From assembly GCF_963678635.1 (NCBI RefSeq), contig NW_026970752.1, forward strand, positions 1 through 59,262: a stretch of DNA of 59,262 nucleotides, written 5' to 3'. The position numbers were made by a program, and so were the translations under genes. Below the pieces are notes generated by a model that had not been told where the DNA came from, made no database searches, and saw nothing but the letters and a program-made list of their open reading frames with translations. Each line of letters begins with the position of its first letter. Position 1 is the stretch's first letter. This document shows, piece after piece, positions 46,720-58,500 of the stretch. Origin of the DNA: Symsagittifera roscoffensis. Its lineage: Eukaryota; Xenacoelomorpha; Acoela; Convolutidae.

Positions 46720-48036
46720 TCTCGTTATAAAATCACTTAAAGTTTAATAATAATGATTATAATATTGATACAGTTTTGGTTAACTAAATACAAAAATTAC
46801 AAATGTTTTTTTTTGTGCAGATTTAAAAGCTGTGAAAAGCTTTGAAAACTATTGTATAGTTTTTGTTCTGCTTGTTGATTGATGAACGACTAGTTTTTTA
46901 TCACGAAATTATATTACGTTGAGCTCATACATATTTTGTAATGAAAATCGAAAACTGTTTGTTTTTGTTCGATTTTGAGCGTAATTCTTATATAATTTAA
47001 CATACAGAATAATCTGATTTTTTTAGCTGACAAGCATACGGCGTACAATATAAGAGTCAAAGTCAGCAAAAGTCTTAAAGATTTTTACTACGAGAAAAGG
47101 GATATGAGCTCTGCCGAACGTTTTAAGGTCGATCAATTTGATTTTTTGAGATCTAAGAATGAAAAATCTTTTTGCTACTTTTCTGTGTTTTAGGAATTTC
47201 TTTAGAAAATTTATGGTAGCAAATCTTGTTCGAATCACATCCAAAATAACGTACAGTTTTGAAATCATCTTTTGTCAAATTTGTTCAATTGACGAGATGT
47301 TTAAAGATGTATTCTTTTCTGTTCGAAACAGAGCAACAGATCAACTTGAGCTATTTTCCAAGTTGTTTTAGTGATGCAATTTGCTGATGTTTTGAGCATT
47401 GTATAAAAAATATGTTTCCTACACCGTTTTTCCTCTGCAACTAGAGATTTTTTGTTGTGTTTTCGCGTGAGCTGGCATCGACGGTGTTTTTCCAAATAAG
47501 ATGCATCTACGTCATTTTTAAGCAAGCTGATTTGACCTGAAAAAACTGGAGATATTAAAATGCACTAGAAATTTTGAACTTTTTCAAAACGTCGTGTACC
47601 TTGTTTTATTAAATTCGGACTACTTTTTATATCTGAGAATATGACTTTTCTAGACTAAAACTTGAGTCATTTTGGACAGCAAAAATATCGTAGGAATGTT
47701 CCCAATCTCTACTACAAACTAAAAGAAAAACATTATTTCCTTCATTTTTATAGCTACTTCTTCTGAAACTTTTCATCGGGTTGGATGTGGGAAATTATCA
47801 TATATGAGATATTGATCAGTGCGAACTTAGTGCGAAAGGTGCATATACAAAACAGTCCCATAGAAAACAGTCCCTACAAAACAGTCCCATACAAAAACAG
47901 GCCAAAACTATTTGAAGAAATTTTTTACACTGATCTTTTGGCGCTAACAGAATTCATTCACTCTTTAAACTATCAAACACGAGCGTAATTGAAAGGTAAA
48001 GATTAACAATTGAACAATAAATCAGATCAAAATCGA
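46720..48036. other. 5' flank of the ABCG gene
   Basis: AT-rich with no credible ORF. The ABCG promoter should lie just above 46719, but no TATA or initiator can be chosen with confidence. Confidence 0.35.
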
Positions 48037-48113
48037 AAGCTGCATGGTATAGTGGTTAAAGCCTAGAAATAGTCAAACCCTAAAAATCAAATAGTTCAAA
48101 CCCCCGGCGGCTT
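48037..48113 (+). tRNA. tRNA-like sequence, probably a pseudogene or SINE head
   Basis: The 77-nt segment begins AAGCTGC and ends GCGGCTT, which pair as a 7-bp acceptor stem with one G-T pair. GGTATAGTGGTTAAAGCC fits an A-box/D-arm and AGTTCAAACCC fits a B-box. The anticodon and T stems do not close convincingly and no discriminator can be assigned. A degenerate tRNA or SINE promoter is more likely than a working tRNA. Confidence 0.4.
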
Positions 48114-48559
48114 ACAACTTTTTCAATTTTCCAAAAAAAATGAAATTCGGGTCAATATGAAACAGGTATATGTCGGGTACAAAAAATAGGCAAAAACTAC
48201 GAGAGTTGAGCGCGCGGGAAAAACCAACACCTTGAATGTATCCAATTTTTTTGCCGCTTTCAAATCGAATCAAGTTCAATTTTGAAAAAACAAAGTTATT
48301 TGAACCTGTAACGTTTTATTGCTTGGCAATATTGAACAAATTTAAAAAGTGAAAACAAAATAAACCTATGTTATAAATTAAAGTTATAACTAAACGGCTT
48401 TATCTATCGTTGGGTCGATATCAACTAATCATAGTCAAGCAATTGTTCTTGAATTTTTGTTATTTAATCTTTTTGGTTGGTTCTGTCATTTTTTAAAGTA
48501 AAATCTTGGCCATTTTTTGTTTCTCCTTGAATTGTTAGGACCTTGAGAAGCCAACAATA
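48114..48559. other. Intergenic, nothing recognised
   Basis: AT-rich. It could contain the eroded 3' end of the minus-strand transposase relic. Confidence 0.3.
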
Positions 48560-49298
48560 AGTTGATTTTTTTTATCGTGAAGCAGAACATAAGCGGAGAC
48601 TCAATACATTCTTCATTTGAAACGTGTATTGTACAATATTGTTAATTTACATTCGGAGCAGTCGAAAACGTTCCATCGCAGAACCAATCATCTGATAATC
48701 CGTGTATACTTAGCCCAGGTAAGGTGGCAATCACAATAAGCCGATCTTAGGGACTAGAATTGTGTAAATTGAAATGCTCCCAATCGTGAGTTTTCTGTAG
48801 GGCCAAAGGTACTTCAAATCCAGTCAGCGAAATTGGCTCTGCCATCTTCGGTATTTTTTGCGACGAACTCTATTTGCATCTTGTTGGTTAGCTGAGTATC
48901 TTAGTAAATGAAGAGCTGTTTACTGGTTAACACATTGCTGGGCTGCAAAATAGTCTGCCGTGGTGTTACATCCGAAACTGCTGCTCGATCTTTAAGCGCT
49001 TTCCTGACCTTGCGTTTTTCGTAATAGCCCGGTCCGGGAAAGTGGCATTGATTTTTAACAATTTCAACGGTGCCCTTTTTAATACGCCCACGTTCATTGC
49101 AACTGCTTTGTGCTCAACGCCAAGAAAGAGAGTTGTCTGAGAGTTCTCGGTGTTCGAAATACGCTTACACTTCATAAAACAGTAATTCAGATTTTTTTGA
49201 TATAATTTCCAATGATAGCAAGTTAAAAGTGTTCGACTGAGTTGTGCCAATTGTTCGCAAATGAATGAAGGATAGTCAGTTTTTTGTGCAAGCAGCAC
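48560..49298 (-). pseudogene. FLYWCH-MULE transposase relic
   Basis: Reading the minus strand from 49298, a Y-x-x-N-x-x-Y-C-x-x-K-C segment followed by a GVEHKA His pair resembles a FLYWCH zinc finger. After several stops comes DRLIVIAT, then SDDWFCDGTFSTAP, then (past a stop) QYCTIHV and ESPLMFCFTIK. This order matches the first catalytic-Asp region (W-x-x-D-G-T-F) and the following strands of MULE transposases seen in animals. In-frame stops and frameshifts show a dead copy. Confidence 0.55.
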
Positions 49299-49644
49299 AG
49301 AATATTCCTACCATATTCTTTAGAAAACTACGTTTTTTTTATCAAAATGTGTGTAGTTTTTTCTGCTTGGCGGAATAAAAACTGAAGTAAAATAAAAATT
49401 TAGGCATACTAGACGGTCATAGTAAAATGGGCAAATTGGAAAAAAATATATGTGGAAAAATGCCTGCGAAAACAAAAAAAAGTTAGAAGAAAAACTTTCA
49501 ATTTTTTTCTGTAGAAATTTTTTGAGTTTTTTTTTGTTTCCAAAATAATGCTAAAAGCTCCAAAATTTAAATTTACCTGGTTGAAATTAAGTGTCAAGGT
49601 CTTTAAAAAAGGCATAATTCATATGTATGTATAAATATATGTAG

Positions 49645-49917
49645 GTATGTATGTATGTATGTATGTATGTATGTATGTATGTTTGTATGTATGTATGTAT
49701 GTATGTATGTATGTATGTATGTATGTATGTATGTATGTATGTATGTATGTATGTATGTATGTATGTATGTATGTATGTATGTATGTATGTATGTATGTAT
49801 GTATGTATGTATGTATGTATGTATGTATGTATGTATGTATGTATGTATGTATGTATGTATGTATGTATGTATGTATGTATGTATGTATGTATGTATGTAT
49901 GTTTGTATGTATGTATC
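49645..49917. repeat. ATGT tetranucleotide microsatellite
   Basis: About 270 bp of almost uninterrupted TATG repeats, with single T substitutions (GTTTG) near 49681 and 49901. All three plus frames are open through it (MYVC repeats), an artefact of the 4-base period, not a gene. Confidence 0.97.
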
Positions 49918-50699
49918 TATACGATCAGCAAATATGCTGTTCTAGCTAGCTGCACATTAAAAAACAAAAATACTGGATTAGCTTGGTATTTGCAGCTGTT
50001 TTACAGTTTTGCAAGCAAAAAATCCGACAATCAAATCATTTGGCGATAAAAAAAAACTTGTTCGTGTTCGACTTTTTTTGACCAGTTCTACTTTACTACT
50101 GATTTTGTTAACGCCCACTACGTCCCCCAGTCAGGACGCGCCCATATTGTACTACATCGCCTTTCTATCATTGCACAACGGATTTCTGGATCTATTTCAT
50201 GATCTATCATTGCGTAACGGAACTAGAAAGCTTCTATTTGTTGCCGACAGGGCTCTTTTTCCTTCCCCCCCGCCACTTGCAAATTTTTATATTTGAAGTT
50301 ACTGTTCACTTCGTCCGATTGTCATGAAAATTGACATGCAGACTAACTAGGCCATGACAAACATATTTGGTCTTCATAATTAACCTTGTAAAACCACTCG
50401 TTAGACCATAAAATTCATGTTTCAGTGAGGCGAGGGAAAGGAAAAAGAGCAGCCGACAGATCTTTGTGATAGCAAATATCCTCGGCCACCAACACTAGCT
50501 GCATCTGTTTTTAGGTTATATTAAGCATTGGGATAAAAAAAGCCAAAACTGGAGTCTTTGGCTGCTCTCCGCATACTACCATGAATGCTTCTCGATAAAA
50601 ATATTCCCAATTGAAAAGACTGAATTTTTTTAACCTTGGACGCAGAGGTTAGTAAGTTTTGGTATGTTTCCCGAAAATCCAAAAATGGCCGTTGGAAGC
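49918..50699. other. Intergenic, nothing recognised
   Basis: Short ORFs only. No RNA gene or element identified. Confidence 0.35.
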
Positions 50700-51500
50700 A
50701 AAAAAAAATTATAAGAACTCCTGGAGTGCTTCTGTTTTCGCCCGATCAACTACTCAACCAATTTTATTCAAAACAAAGCCGCAGAAACTTACTTTGGCCT
50801 TTCCGAAGCAACTTTTTTTCGCTGATAATGTTACACCGTGCTTGCAGCAACTTTCAATGACTTCACGCATCTGCTCCTTGTGTTTTTCATTTTGAATAGT
50901 CAAGACAACGCATTCGTCAACAACTTTTTCAAGTCCGAAAATTCCTTCCAACGCATCACCAAACGTAAATTGAAATCATTGCCATCTGGATGATACCTAT
51001 TGTATTTCATAAAAACCAACCACGACCCCAATTGCTTGGATTCAACGCCCAGAGGAGCTTGTAAGTTACTGATTTTTAGCTTCGAGTGTAGAAAAGTATT
51101 CAACACCATTTATGGCAATTTTCTGCGTCTTCGTTGGAGATTTCGTTCGAATTGACTGTGTATTTTGATTTTAAAAGTTTTCATGTGCTTTTGCATTCCT
51201 TTTTGCTGATAATCACTATTGGATGACAACACTTGGATATTTTATCCTCCAGCATAATAACTTTCTGCTCATCCATTTGGTCAACTTATGATTAGGTTTG
51301 CTGGCAAAAAAAAACATGAATTGTCCTACCCGCTGTCTTTTGAAAAGGCCTTGCATTTTCCTTTGATATGATGTGAACCGCGTTCGCTCCCATCACATTT
51401 AATTTTTTTAAATCGACACATCGGCAAAATCGGATAATTTTTCTAATCTTCTCCATTTGACAGACCAAAAGCGGCTGGCTAACAATTGTTTGCAAATTTT
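50700..51500 (-). pseudogene. Ty3/gypsy gag-pol relic B
   Basis: On the minus strand a damaged Cys-His knuckle (CDGSERGSHHIKGKCKAF in one frame, about 51360-51430) is followed by RT sequence. KVVDECVVLT stands at the catalytic Y-x-D-D region with the motif lost. Then come HKEQMREVIESCC and VTLSAKKSCFGKAKVSFCGF, matching the L-x-x-V-x-x-x-L then L-x-x-K-K-C-x-F-G-x-x-x-V-x-F-x-G stretch of gypsy RTs. Frameshifted and non-functional, and distinct from relic A and from the intact element. Confidence 0.6.
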
Positions 51501-53129
51501 TATCGCGGGCTGAAAGGGAAATTTTCTAATTGTAGAAAGGACAATTTTCAAGCGACAGCTTGAGCGCTACGAATTTTCGCGAGTCTTTTGAGCCACATAA
51601 ATTAAAAGTTGCATCCACACTACAAATTGGGTGAAGTTTCCTGTTATCGGCAGCTTCGGCTCGCTGCGAAACCTTTCTAAGTTTTTTTCCAACATGTTAT
51701 TGTTCTCGAGCATTTGCTACCCAACAACATCTAAATCACTTCCGGTATCTACAAACAGATATCGCAATTTTTTCAGAAACTTTGTTACTTGAAACTTGGA
51801 TGCGGCCGGCATTACTTCTTTCGTCCTGCTTTAATGCTTTCGTTTTGCAGACTGATCGAATATGACATTTTTTCCTTTTTTCATATTTTCTTTGTCTTTT
51901 GCGGGACCTTCTCTTGCCACAACGGGTGCACGTGTTGAATCATCTGATGACTGAGGTAAATACCTCTTGTTCAGTTTCTGTTTGTAACCATTTAAAATTT
52001 TAATGGAGAATATTTGGTTTTCCGAGACACACTTTTTTGAGTTTTGGACGTTCTTATGCTCGAAAAACTGTTATCGCTTCGTCAAGGGTCAATTTTTAAA
52101 CAGCCAAAAGGTTGCGTCGAGTTTGATCACAGTACAATCCAGTCTCAACCACATGTCCCTCAAAGTCTGCTGATCAGTAACAGGAAATTTCGACAATCAT
52201 CATTATAAACATAGTCGCAAGCAATTTAGAGCTCCTGGCAACAGGTTAAGAACTAGTTAAGAAAGACTCGACTCAAACGCTTACTTCGATCGACCAGTGA
52301 ATTGTGTTGTGATCTGAAATAATTTTTTTTACACCTTGTAAGATGTAAGATGCCACTGTAGCCATATCGTCCGTATTTAATTTATGATCCCTTACTCAAA
52401 ATAACGTAAAAGTTCATCTACGAAACAACAACGCAGAGTAGCAGCTCTTGCTGCTTCAGTTGATTTGTCTAAGTGTTGAAAACATAAAAATCAAACAAAC
52501 GACGATATCACCCTGAAAATTATTTAGACTGGCGTTTGCCCTGATTGAAGGCGCATATTTGTTACTAATTGGACGCGTTGATGAAGTACTTTCTGGCGGA
52601 TACCGTTGAAGAGCAAGCTTTTGCTTTCATTGCTTTATTATAATTCTGAGACGGTTTAACTGTTTACCAAACTTTTCCATCATATCACGCATCAAATCCT
52701 TGCATGCCCGCTGCGTCACGAGTACTACTCAAGCTCGGTCCCTTGAAATAAAACAGAGTGCAGTTTGACCCAATAGACAAAAGTAAGCCAAGAAGAAGAT
52801 ATTAAATTTTACCCAGATAATAAAAGCAACACGTAATGCAAGCAAATCAAGCCCTAAATTTATTGAATCAACTTTGATATTTGACTAACAATTTTAACAG
52901 CAATATGCGCACGTTTACTAATTTGCTAGCGCCAACCATTTATTTTTTGAAATCGGTTTTCAATCTCATCAGTTTTTTTGTAACTTTTGATTTTACAAGG
53001 CTTTTTCTGAAAAACAAATGAACTATGGCCTAATTCGTTTGTAAGTCATTTTTTATAACAATCAGACAATGTAGGGAAAAAATTAAGCGTAAAAAAGCCA
53101 ATTTTAAAGATAAACTGACATCCAAGTAA
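51501..53129. other. Probably eroded gag portion of relic B, then intergenic DNA
   Basis: No intact reading frame and no motif that can be named. Base composition is more even up to about 52700, suggesting decayed coding sequence, and strongly AT-rich after that. Confidence 0.3.
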
Positions 53130-54800
53130 AACTTAACTTCTGTTTAGTTCTAAATTTTGAGCAAACTTTTAGAACATATAAAATAAAATTTTAGCAGTTT
53201 TATACTTATTTTAGTCGCTTTTTTCAAAAATTTTGAAAATTAGGAAAACAAAAACACAGTTGAACTTAGTTTTCTTACACAGTGGGGCTGCAGCATTCTA
53301 AACTATTTGAATAGCAACCAGTTACCATATTAAACATTTTTTAAATCTTCGTCAGCATTTGGCAGTGTTTCAGTTTTTGCCTCCATTTTTTCAGTGTTTA
53401 ATTTGATTGAAGCCGAAGTAAAGTTTAAAGGAACGGAAATACTTTTTAAGTTCCAAACATTTTTTATCTACTTTTTCATTAGATCTGTTTTCAATGAACA
53501 TGCTTTCATGGAATCCTTAAAAAAGTCTAAATTTTTAAAAGTAATTTCAGAGCTAAATTGGTATCAGTGCTAATTAACACTTAAATAACGGTTTTCCAAC
53601 ATTTGTAAGTCAACTATTTACTTGGTCCAATTTTAATGAAAACAAAAAGTCCATATCCAATTTGATTGTAAAAAAAAGAAATGAAACAGAAATAGTAAAT
53701 CACTAAGAAAAAAAGATGTCTTCGTTGGAATTATTTCTGTAAATATTTAGTTTTCACATCGTAGTGCCGTGCCCTCAATATTTTTATATGTAAATCAGGG
53801 TTTTAACGATTTTTAAATGCAATTTTCACGATGTCGACGAACAGTTTATATTTCACCAGGCTGCAATTTTCAACTATTTTTGGAAATTACTTCGGCTTCA
53901 ATTTGAAGAATGGAATAGTCATCATAAATTATCAAATATTTGCAGCATGATTTCCTTTTTTTCATGCAGCTGTTGAACGACGCATAATGATTTTTTCAGT
54001 TTAATGGTGAAGAAAGTTTTTGGAAAACAACTCGGTCAGATTTTTCATTTGCAACTTTTTTGTTTAGGAAACAGAATTGAGTTCAACACATGGTTGCATT
54101 GGTTATCGAGCTCACTTTTTAAACAAGACTAAAGAGAAGCGGACATTCAACTGAAGCTTAACTTAAGTTAATTTTTACTCTTTGAACAAAATTTTAGTAA
54201 ATACTAACTCACATTCTAGCAGCCTTTATAACTATTTCAGTCGCTTTTCTCTTAGAAAACCTAAAAAATTAAGAGAAAAATATCAAAATATAAACATGTT
54301 TCAATTTTGTTTGCTTAACCAGTGGGGTTGCTGCATTCTAAACTATTTGAATAGCAACCAGTTACCACGTTCTCATTTTTTACAATCGTTGTTTTATACT
54401 TGTAAGTTTATGGCTATGTTTCCGCTTTACCCTTTATTTTTTTACCTAATTTCAATATTTGGGATAAAGCGAACTTCACGATGTTGACAAACATATAATA
54501 TATCTTCGATTTGTCTAGGACTGCAAGTCTCAGCTAACATTGGAAATTGCTTCGGCATCAGTTCGAAGATTGGGATATTTATGTTAAATGATCAACTCTT
54601 TGCAGCAGGGTTTCCGTGTTTTCAGGCAGCTCTAGAACGAAGCTTAATAACTCTTATTCGTTTACTAATATTGAAAAATTTTGTTACACGACTGGGCCAG
54701 TAATGATCAGGTGATTGAAAAAACTCAAAATTCTTCAGTTTTTTTAACGAAACAGAGTTGAGTTGGAAACATGGTTGCATTGATTATAAAGCTCAATTTT
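53130..54800 (+). repeat. Diverged tandem duplication, about 1 kb unit
   Basis: Blocks at about 53140-53340 and 53830-53990 recur in the same order at about 54150-54370 and 54478-54655. Shared phrases include CATTCTAAACTATTTGAATA, then GCAACCAGTTACCA, and GGAAATT-CTTCGGC. Identity is patchy with indels. The 101-aa frame at 54182 falls in the second unit and is not supported as a gene. Confidence 0.6.
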
Positions 54801-55265
54801 TAACCTTCAAGTCTAATGATCAAGGCAAGGCTGCAAAAAGTGTAAGACTTCAACTCGTCCTACTTTGGTATCGAGCTCTACTGCTGATCAAACCTGCAAC
54901 GCATTCTTAATTCCCAATTACAGTTCCAATGACTGGCTTATGATAGCAATAGGAAGCAACTTGGAGAAAATTAAGCACCAACAACTAAGTTTTGGTACAA
55001 ATTGCAAATCGAAATGCTTGAAACCTCTATAGTCGATAAATAGTTCCATATATCCAGCAATGTTAACACAGGTAACCTTGGTCTTGTGGCCTTTGCATTG
55101 AAAGATAACAGCTGGGTCAATGGTCGCAATTACTCATTACCATTGATGGCCTCACCAGCCCCAGATTTTGTCCTAACATTTGTCCTAAAATTTGTCCTCA
55201 AAATCTGCTTGTGATAATAATTTGGGAGTTAATCTTACACACTTTATATTTCATTTCGAGTACCA
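54801..55265. other. Intergenic, nothing recognised
   Basis: No ORF or repeat of note. Confidence 0.35.
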
Positions 55266-55805
55266 AAACTAACAAGACTGCTCGTATCAGGGCGAAGCCC
55301 TGAATGTTCCGACTGCCTTTCAAGGCTTATGGAGCAGTAATGACATTTTAAAAATTCAATGGAATAAAACAAAATGAAAAAATATTTTTTCTAAAATTTG
55401 ATTTTTTGTAATGAAAATCATCCCCCCACACGCCATTTAAAGTACAAAAGGATAGATTTCGCTCCTTGTAACAAACCAATTATGGCAAATAAGCTTCCTT
55501 TAACCAATTTGGAACGATTTCTAAGACGGATTAACTCTCCGCTTACGCGTTAATAGCGCGAAATATACCGCGCGTTAATTGTCCCGAACTGGCCAAAATG
55601 GCAACCTTTAAACCCCCGTAACTCTACGAAAAAAGATCACAGGTGAAATATCTTTTCAAATTTGAGCCCAGGACAACAATACCTTTCGAATTATATAAAA
55701 AGATTTTGTCATAAATGGCTAGTTGAAAAGTCGAAATTTGTCTGAAAAAAACCCACCCCGAGCACAAATATTCCGTTACTTTCGTATCGAAAGTCGGAAC
55801 AACAA
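55266..55805 (+). repeat. Dispersed repeat family C, copy 2
   Basis: Shares the blocks described for 22340-22790, including the GGGCGAAGCCC hairpin and GATCACAGGTGAAATATC. It carries an extra internal segment of about 90 bp with GCG-rich inverted motifs (about 55545-55580). The minus-strand open frame at 55624 is inside the repeat. Confidence 0.6.
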
Positions 55806-56038
55806 GTCGGTGTCGTTCAGTTCGGAACGTATTGCTCATTTTCAAAATCTCAGCGATTAACCGCAAAATTGTTAAGGAATCTACCAAGACATAGCGAATT
55901 TAATTCCTATATTTATACAATAACCGTCATATTTGAGTTGATATTGTCAGAGAAAGTTAATACGAATATAAGATTAAGTTCTGACTGAGAGAAGGGCGCT
56001 AGATATCAACCAGCTAGCCGATTACCTTCCTTTTTGCA

Positions 56039-56185
56039 TTAAACGGCCCCGGTGGCATCGTACGCTCCCCTGGTAGCAGCCGTCGCATTGATTCCAAGCA
56101 TCCGATCATCTTGGACAGCCATCTTTTTTCTTATTTCCTTGTTCCAAACGTTTTTTAAATCCTGCTTGAGTGTATTGATGTTCAT
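56039..56185 (-). CDS. Possible 48-aa protein or terminal exon
   Basis: ATG at 56185 opens 48 codons ending TAA (56041-56039). The product is charged and soluble-looking (DLKNVWNKEIRKKMAVQDD then GINATAATRGAYDATGAV), with balanced codon use compared with its AT-rich surroundings. That suggests real coding sequence, possibly the last exon of a gene that includes the mucin-like exon upstream on the same strand. No family is recognised. Confidence 0.35.
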   Translation of the reverse strand: MNINTLKQDLKNVWNKEIRKKMAVQDDRMLGINATAATRGAYDATGAV

Positions 56186-56535
56186 CGGACAGAAATATAC
56201 AAAATAGAGCTATATGCACATATAAATTAAGCAATTTGAACATATATAAGCCTGTCAGTAGTTTTAACGGTAAAAAACGACCTTTGTGAAAAAGAAACTT
56301 TTTAATTACTTTTTAAAGTTTTCAACATTGGCTCAACTCTTGAAACAGAAACTTGATTGACAAACAACTTAAAAAAACTTCCTGTACGGTTCGATACCGA
56401 GAAACACCAAGGTCTCATATCGTCCGGATAGGTTCGTGCAACTCTTGATAAAACATATTAAAGCAAAAAGGTGAATTTGAATTGATGTGATTTAGTTGAA
56501 TACGTTGTTACCTTGGTTATCACAAATTCCAGGTC

Positions 56536-57072
56536 TTAGCAACTTCTTTTGAAGATGTTTACAATCTCCCTGCTTAAGGGTTCATTTCGTTTCCTGCCAG
56601 GAGTCCACGGGTAGCAAGTTGTCTTAAATGGTTTGCTGGTCGTAGTCGAAGCGGTTGTCGTTGTCGTCGTTACTGTAGTCGGAACCGTGGTCGTTGTCGT
56701 TACTGTAGTCGGTCTTGGAGTCGTTGTCGTTACTGTGGTCGGCCTGGGAGTCGTTGTCGTTACTGTTGTCGGTCTTGGAGTTGTTGTCGTTACTGTTGTC
56801 GGCACCGTAGTTGTAGTCCCAGCTGTGGTTACCGTCGGGGCTGGTGATGTTGGTTTGGGTGTATTGGGCTTTCCTGTTGTAGCGCTTGTAGGCATCGGAG
56901 GTTCAGTTCTGTCGTAGTAATCTTCGGTGTCAATCGTTGGCTCCGGATGATTTGGCACTGCTGTTGTTGGCACCGTAGTTTTAGGAACAGGCCTTATAGG
57001 GGGCTTTCCGGTTGTAGCTCTTGTAGGCATCGGAGGTTCAGTTCTGTCATAGTAGTCTCTCCCCCAGTAACC
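56536..57072 (-). CDS. Mucin-like Thr/Pro-rich protein exon
   Basis: The minus-strand frame is open from 57072 (after a stop at 57075-57073) to TAA 56538-56536. An internal ATG lies at 57030, and the upstream boundary may be a splice acceptor. The sequence DYYDRTEPPMPT then ATTGKP occurs twice. Ten-residue repeats of TTVTTTTPRP type follow, then a short tail with two Cys (TTCYPWTPGRKR and KRSC). Such Thr/Pro tracts are typical of heavily O-glycosylated secreted or surface proteins. No signal peptide is seen in this exon, so the gene must begin further upstream if it is real. Confidence 0.6.
   Translation of the reverse strand, partial: GYWGRDYYDRTEPPMPTRATTGKPPIRPVPKTTVPTTAVPNHPEPTIDTEDYYDRTEPPMPTSATTGKPNTPKPTSPAPTVTTAGTTTTVPTTVTTTTPRPTTVTTTTPRPTTVTTTTPRPTTVTTTTTVPTTVTTTTTTASTTTSKPFKTTCYPWTPGRKRNEPLSREIVNIFKRSC
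56661..56810 (-). repeat. 30-bp minisatellite in the mucin-like exon
   Basis: Five consecutive 30-bp units built on TCGTTGTCGTTACTGT-GTCGG keep the frame and encode ten-residue Thr/Pro repeats. Units differ by a few bases. Copy number is likely to vary between alleles. Confidence 0.85.
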
Positions 57073-57779
57073 TTAAACTTTGACAAAATTATCAAACTTG
57101 TAAAATTCTCTGCTCATTATATTTTCTACCCGAGTATTTTTGTTTTTGCATTTTTTTGAATTGCATCCCCATTTAATGTTTCATACAAAAAATGGAGGAG
57201 AAAAAGTACACCCTTTTCTACTACCCCATCCCACGTTTACATTTGAAGTTCAGTTTTAAGAATTAATTTTAATAATGCCATAATTTAATGAAACTTTGCA
57301 TGGTGAAAAAAAAACAAATTTATTAATTATTGTGAACAGAATTGTTCTTCTTATCATACATTATAAAATCACGCACTCAGCCATAGTAACACCAAAAAAA
57401 ACTATGGATTTAGAAATTGCGAAATGTAAGTGAGGGTGGAAAGAGTCCAATTTTTTGCCTCAAATAATTTTTTACATATTTCTGTTCCAACGAACCTCAG
57501 ATTCAACAGCTAGAAAAACACCAAAAACGATTTTAGTATCAGATAAGACCGAGTGATCAATCTGTTCTAACTAGCAAAGCTCAAGTCCTGGGATGAATTC
57601 TATGCAAAAAATTGCTTATCAAACAAATCCTTGATGAACATAGCCAACTGACAGTTGGAAAAGAGTATTGAACGCAAGGAAACTGAAAAAAAACCGACTT
57701 TTTTTTTCAAAAATCTTCAACATTTAAATTTTGAATAAAAAATTAGATGGCCTTAGCGCTCTTTGAATTTTTAGAACAA
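57073..57779. other. Intergenic, nothing recognised
   Basis: AT-rich. It may contain an intron of the mucin-like gene, but no splice sites are convincing. Confidence 0.3.
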
Positions 57780-58500
57780 ATTATGATGGACACTATTTTT
57801 GTTAAGTTAATCCAATTTGAGAAAACTGGATCAATAAGAATTTTATTTCGCTGCAAAATCTGATAATTAATTTCATTTTTTCAAATTTAGAAGTTGATCA
57901 CACTTTCGTGAATGTTATAATTTTGCTGTTCGATAGTGGAATTTGCCTTCCTTTTAAGAATAGAAATTCACTGAATTTAAAAAAATCACAAGTCAAATCG
58001 CAAAAAAATCGAACTTGATCGTGAACAAATTTAAAGTTATTTTCCTGAAAAAAAATCATCAAAACCTATATAAGAGTCTTCACTATGTTTATTGAGTCTT
58101 AATGACACTTCCTGTAAGAAATTATCGCCTATTAGTTCTTTTTGACTCTTTCAGAGTAGCGGGAACCATAACCGAACTTGAGAAAACTGTATCAACAGTC
58201 AAAATTCTTATTCCGCTGGAAGTCTAAAAGCTAAATTCCACTTTCGAAACTAGAAATTGTTCATGTTTTGCGTCATTTCCACGTTCGTATTTGGAGAGTG
58301 TTTTTATGTCACTTTCAACAGATGAATTTCAATTGAACTCAAAAGTGCATATATACCTAAGTGCATTCATAAATGCATCAATATGTATGAATGCACATCT
58401 GCAGTCACATATGAGCGTAAAGAAGACCTATATAAGAGTCTTCACTACGTTCATTACTCTTAAAAGTATTCTAGGAAAAATTGGTTCTTTGCGTAAAAAT
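57780..58500 (+). repeat. Diverged tandem duplication, about 360-bp unit
   Basis: GAGAAAACTG-ATCAA at about 57822 and 58181, and ACCTATATAAGAGTCTTCACT at about 58064 and 58427, recur in the same order with a spacing of about 360 bp. The 85-aa frame at 58291 lies in the second unit and has no protein-like support. Confidence 0.5.

Noticed and set aside
49645-49917. CRISPR-like regular repeats
   Set aside because: A pure tetranucleotide tract without spacers; the genome is eukaryotic.
49647-50049. Three overlapping MYVC-repeat ORFs
   Set aside because: A four-base repeat without stop codons is open in all frames; this is the microsatellite, not a gene.
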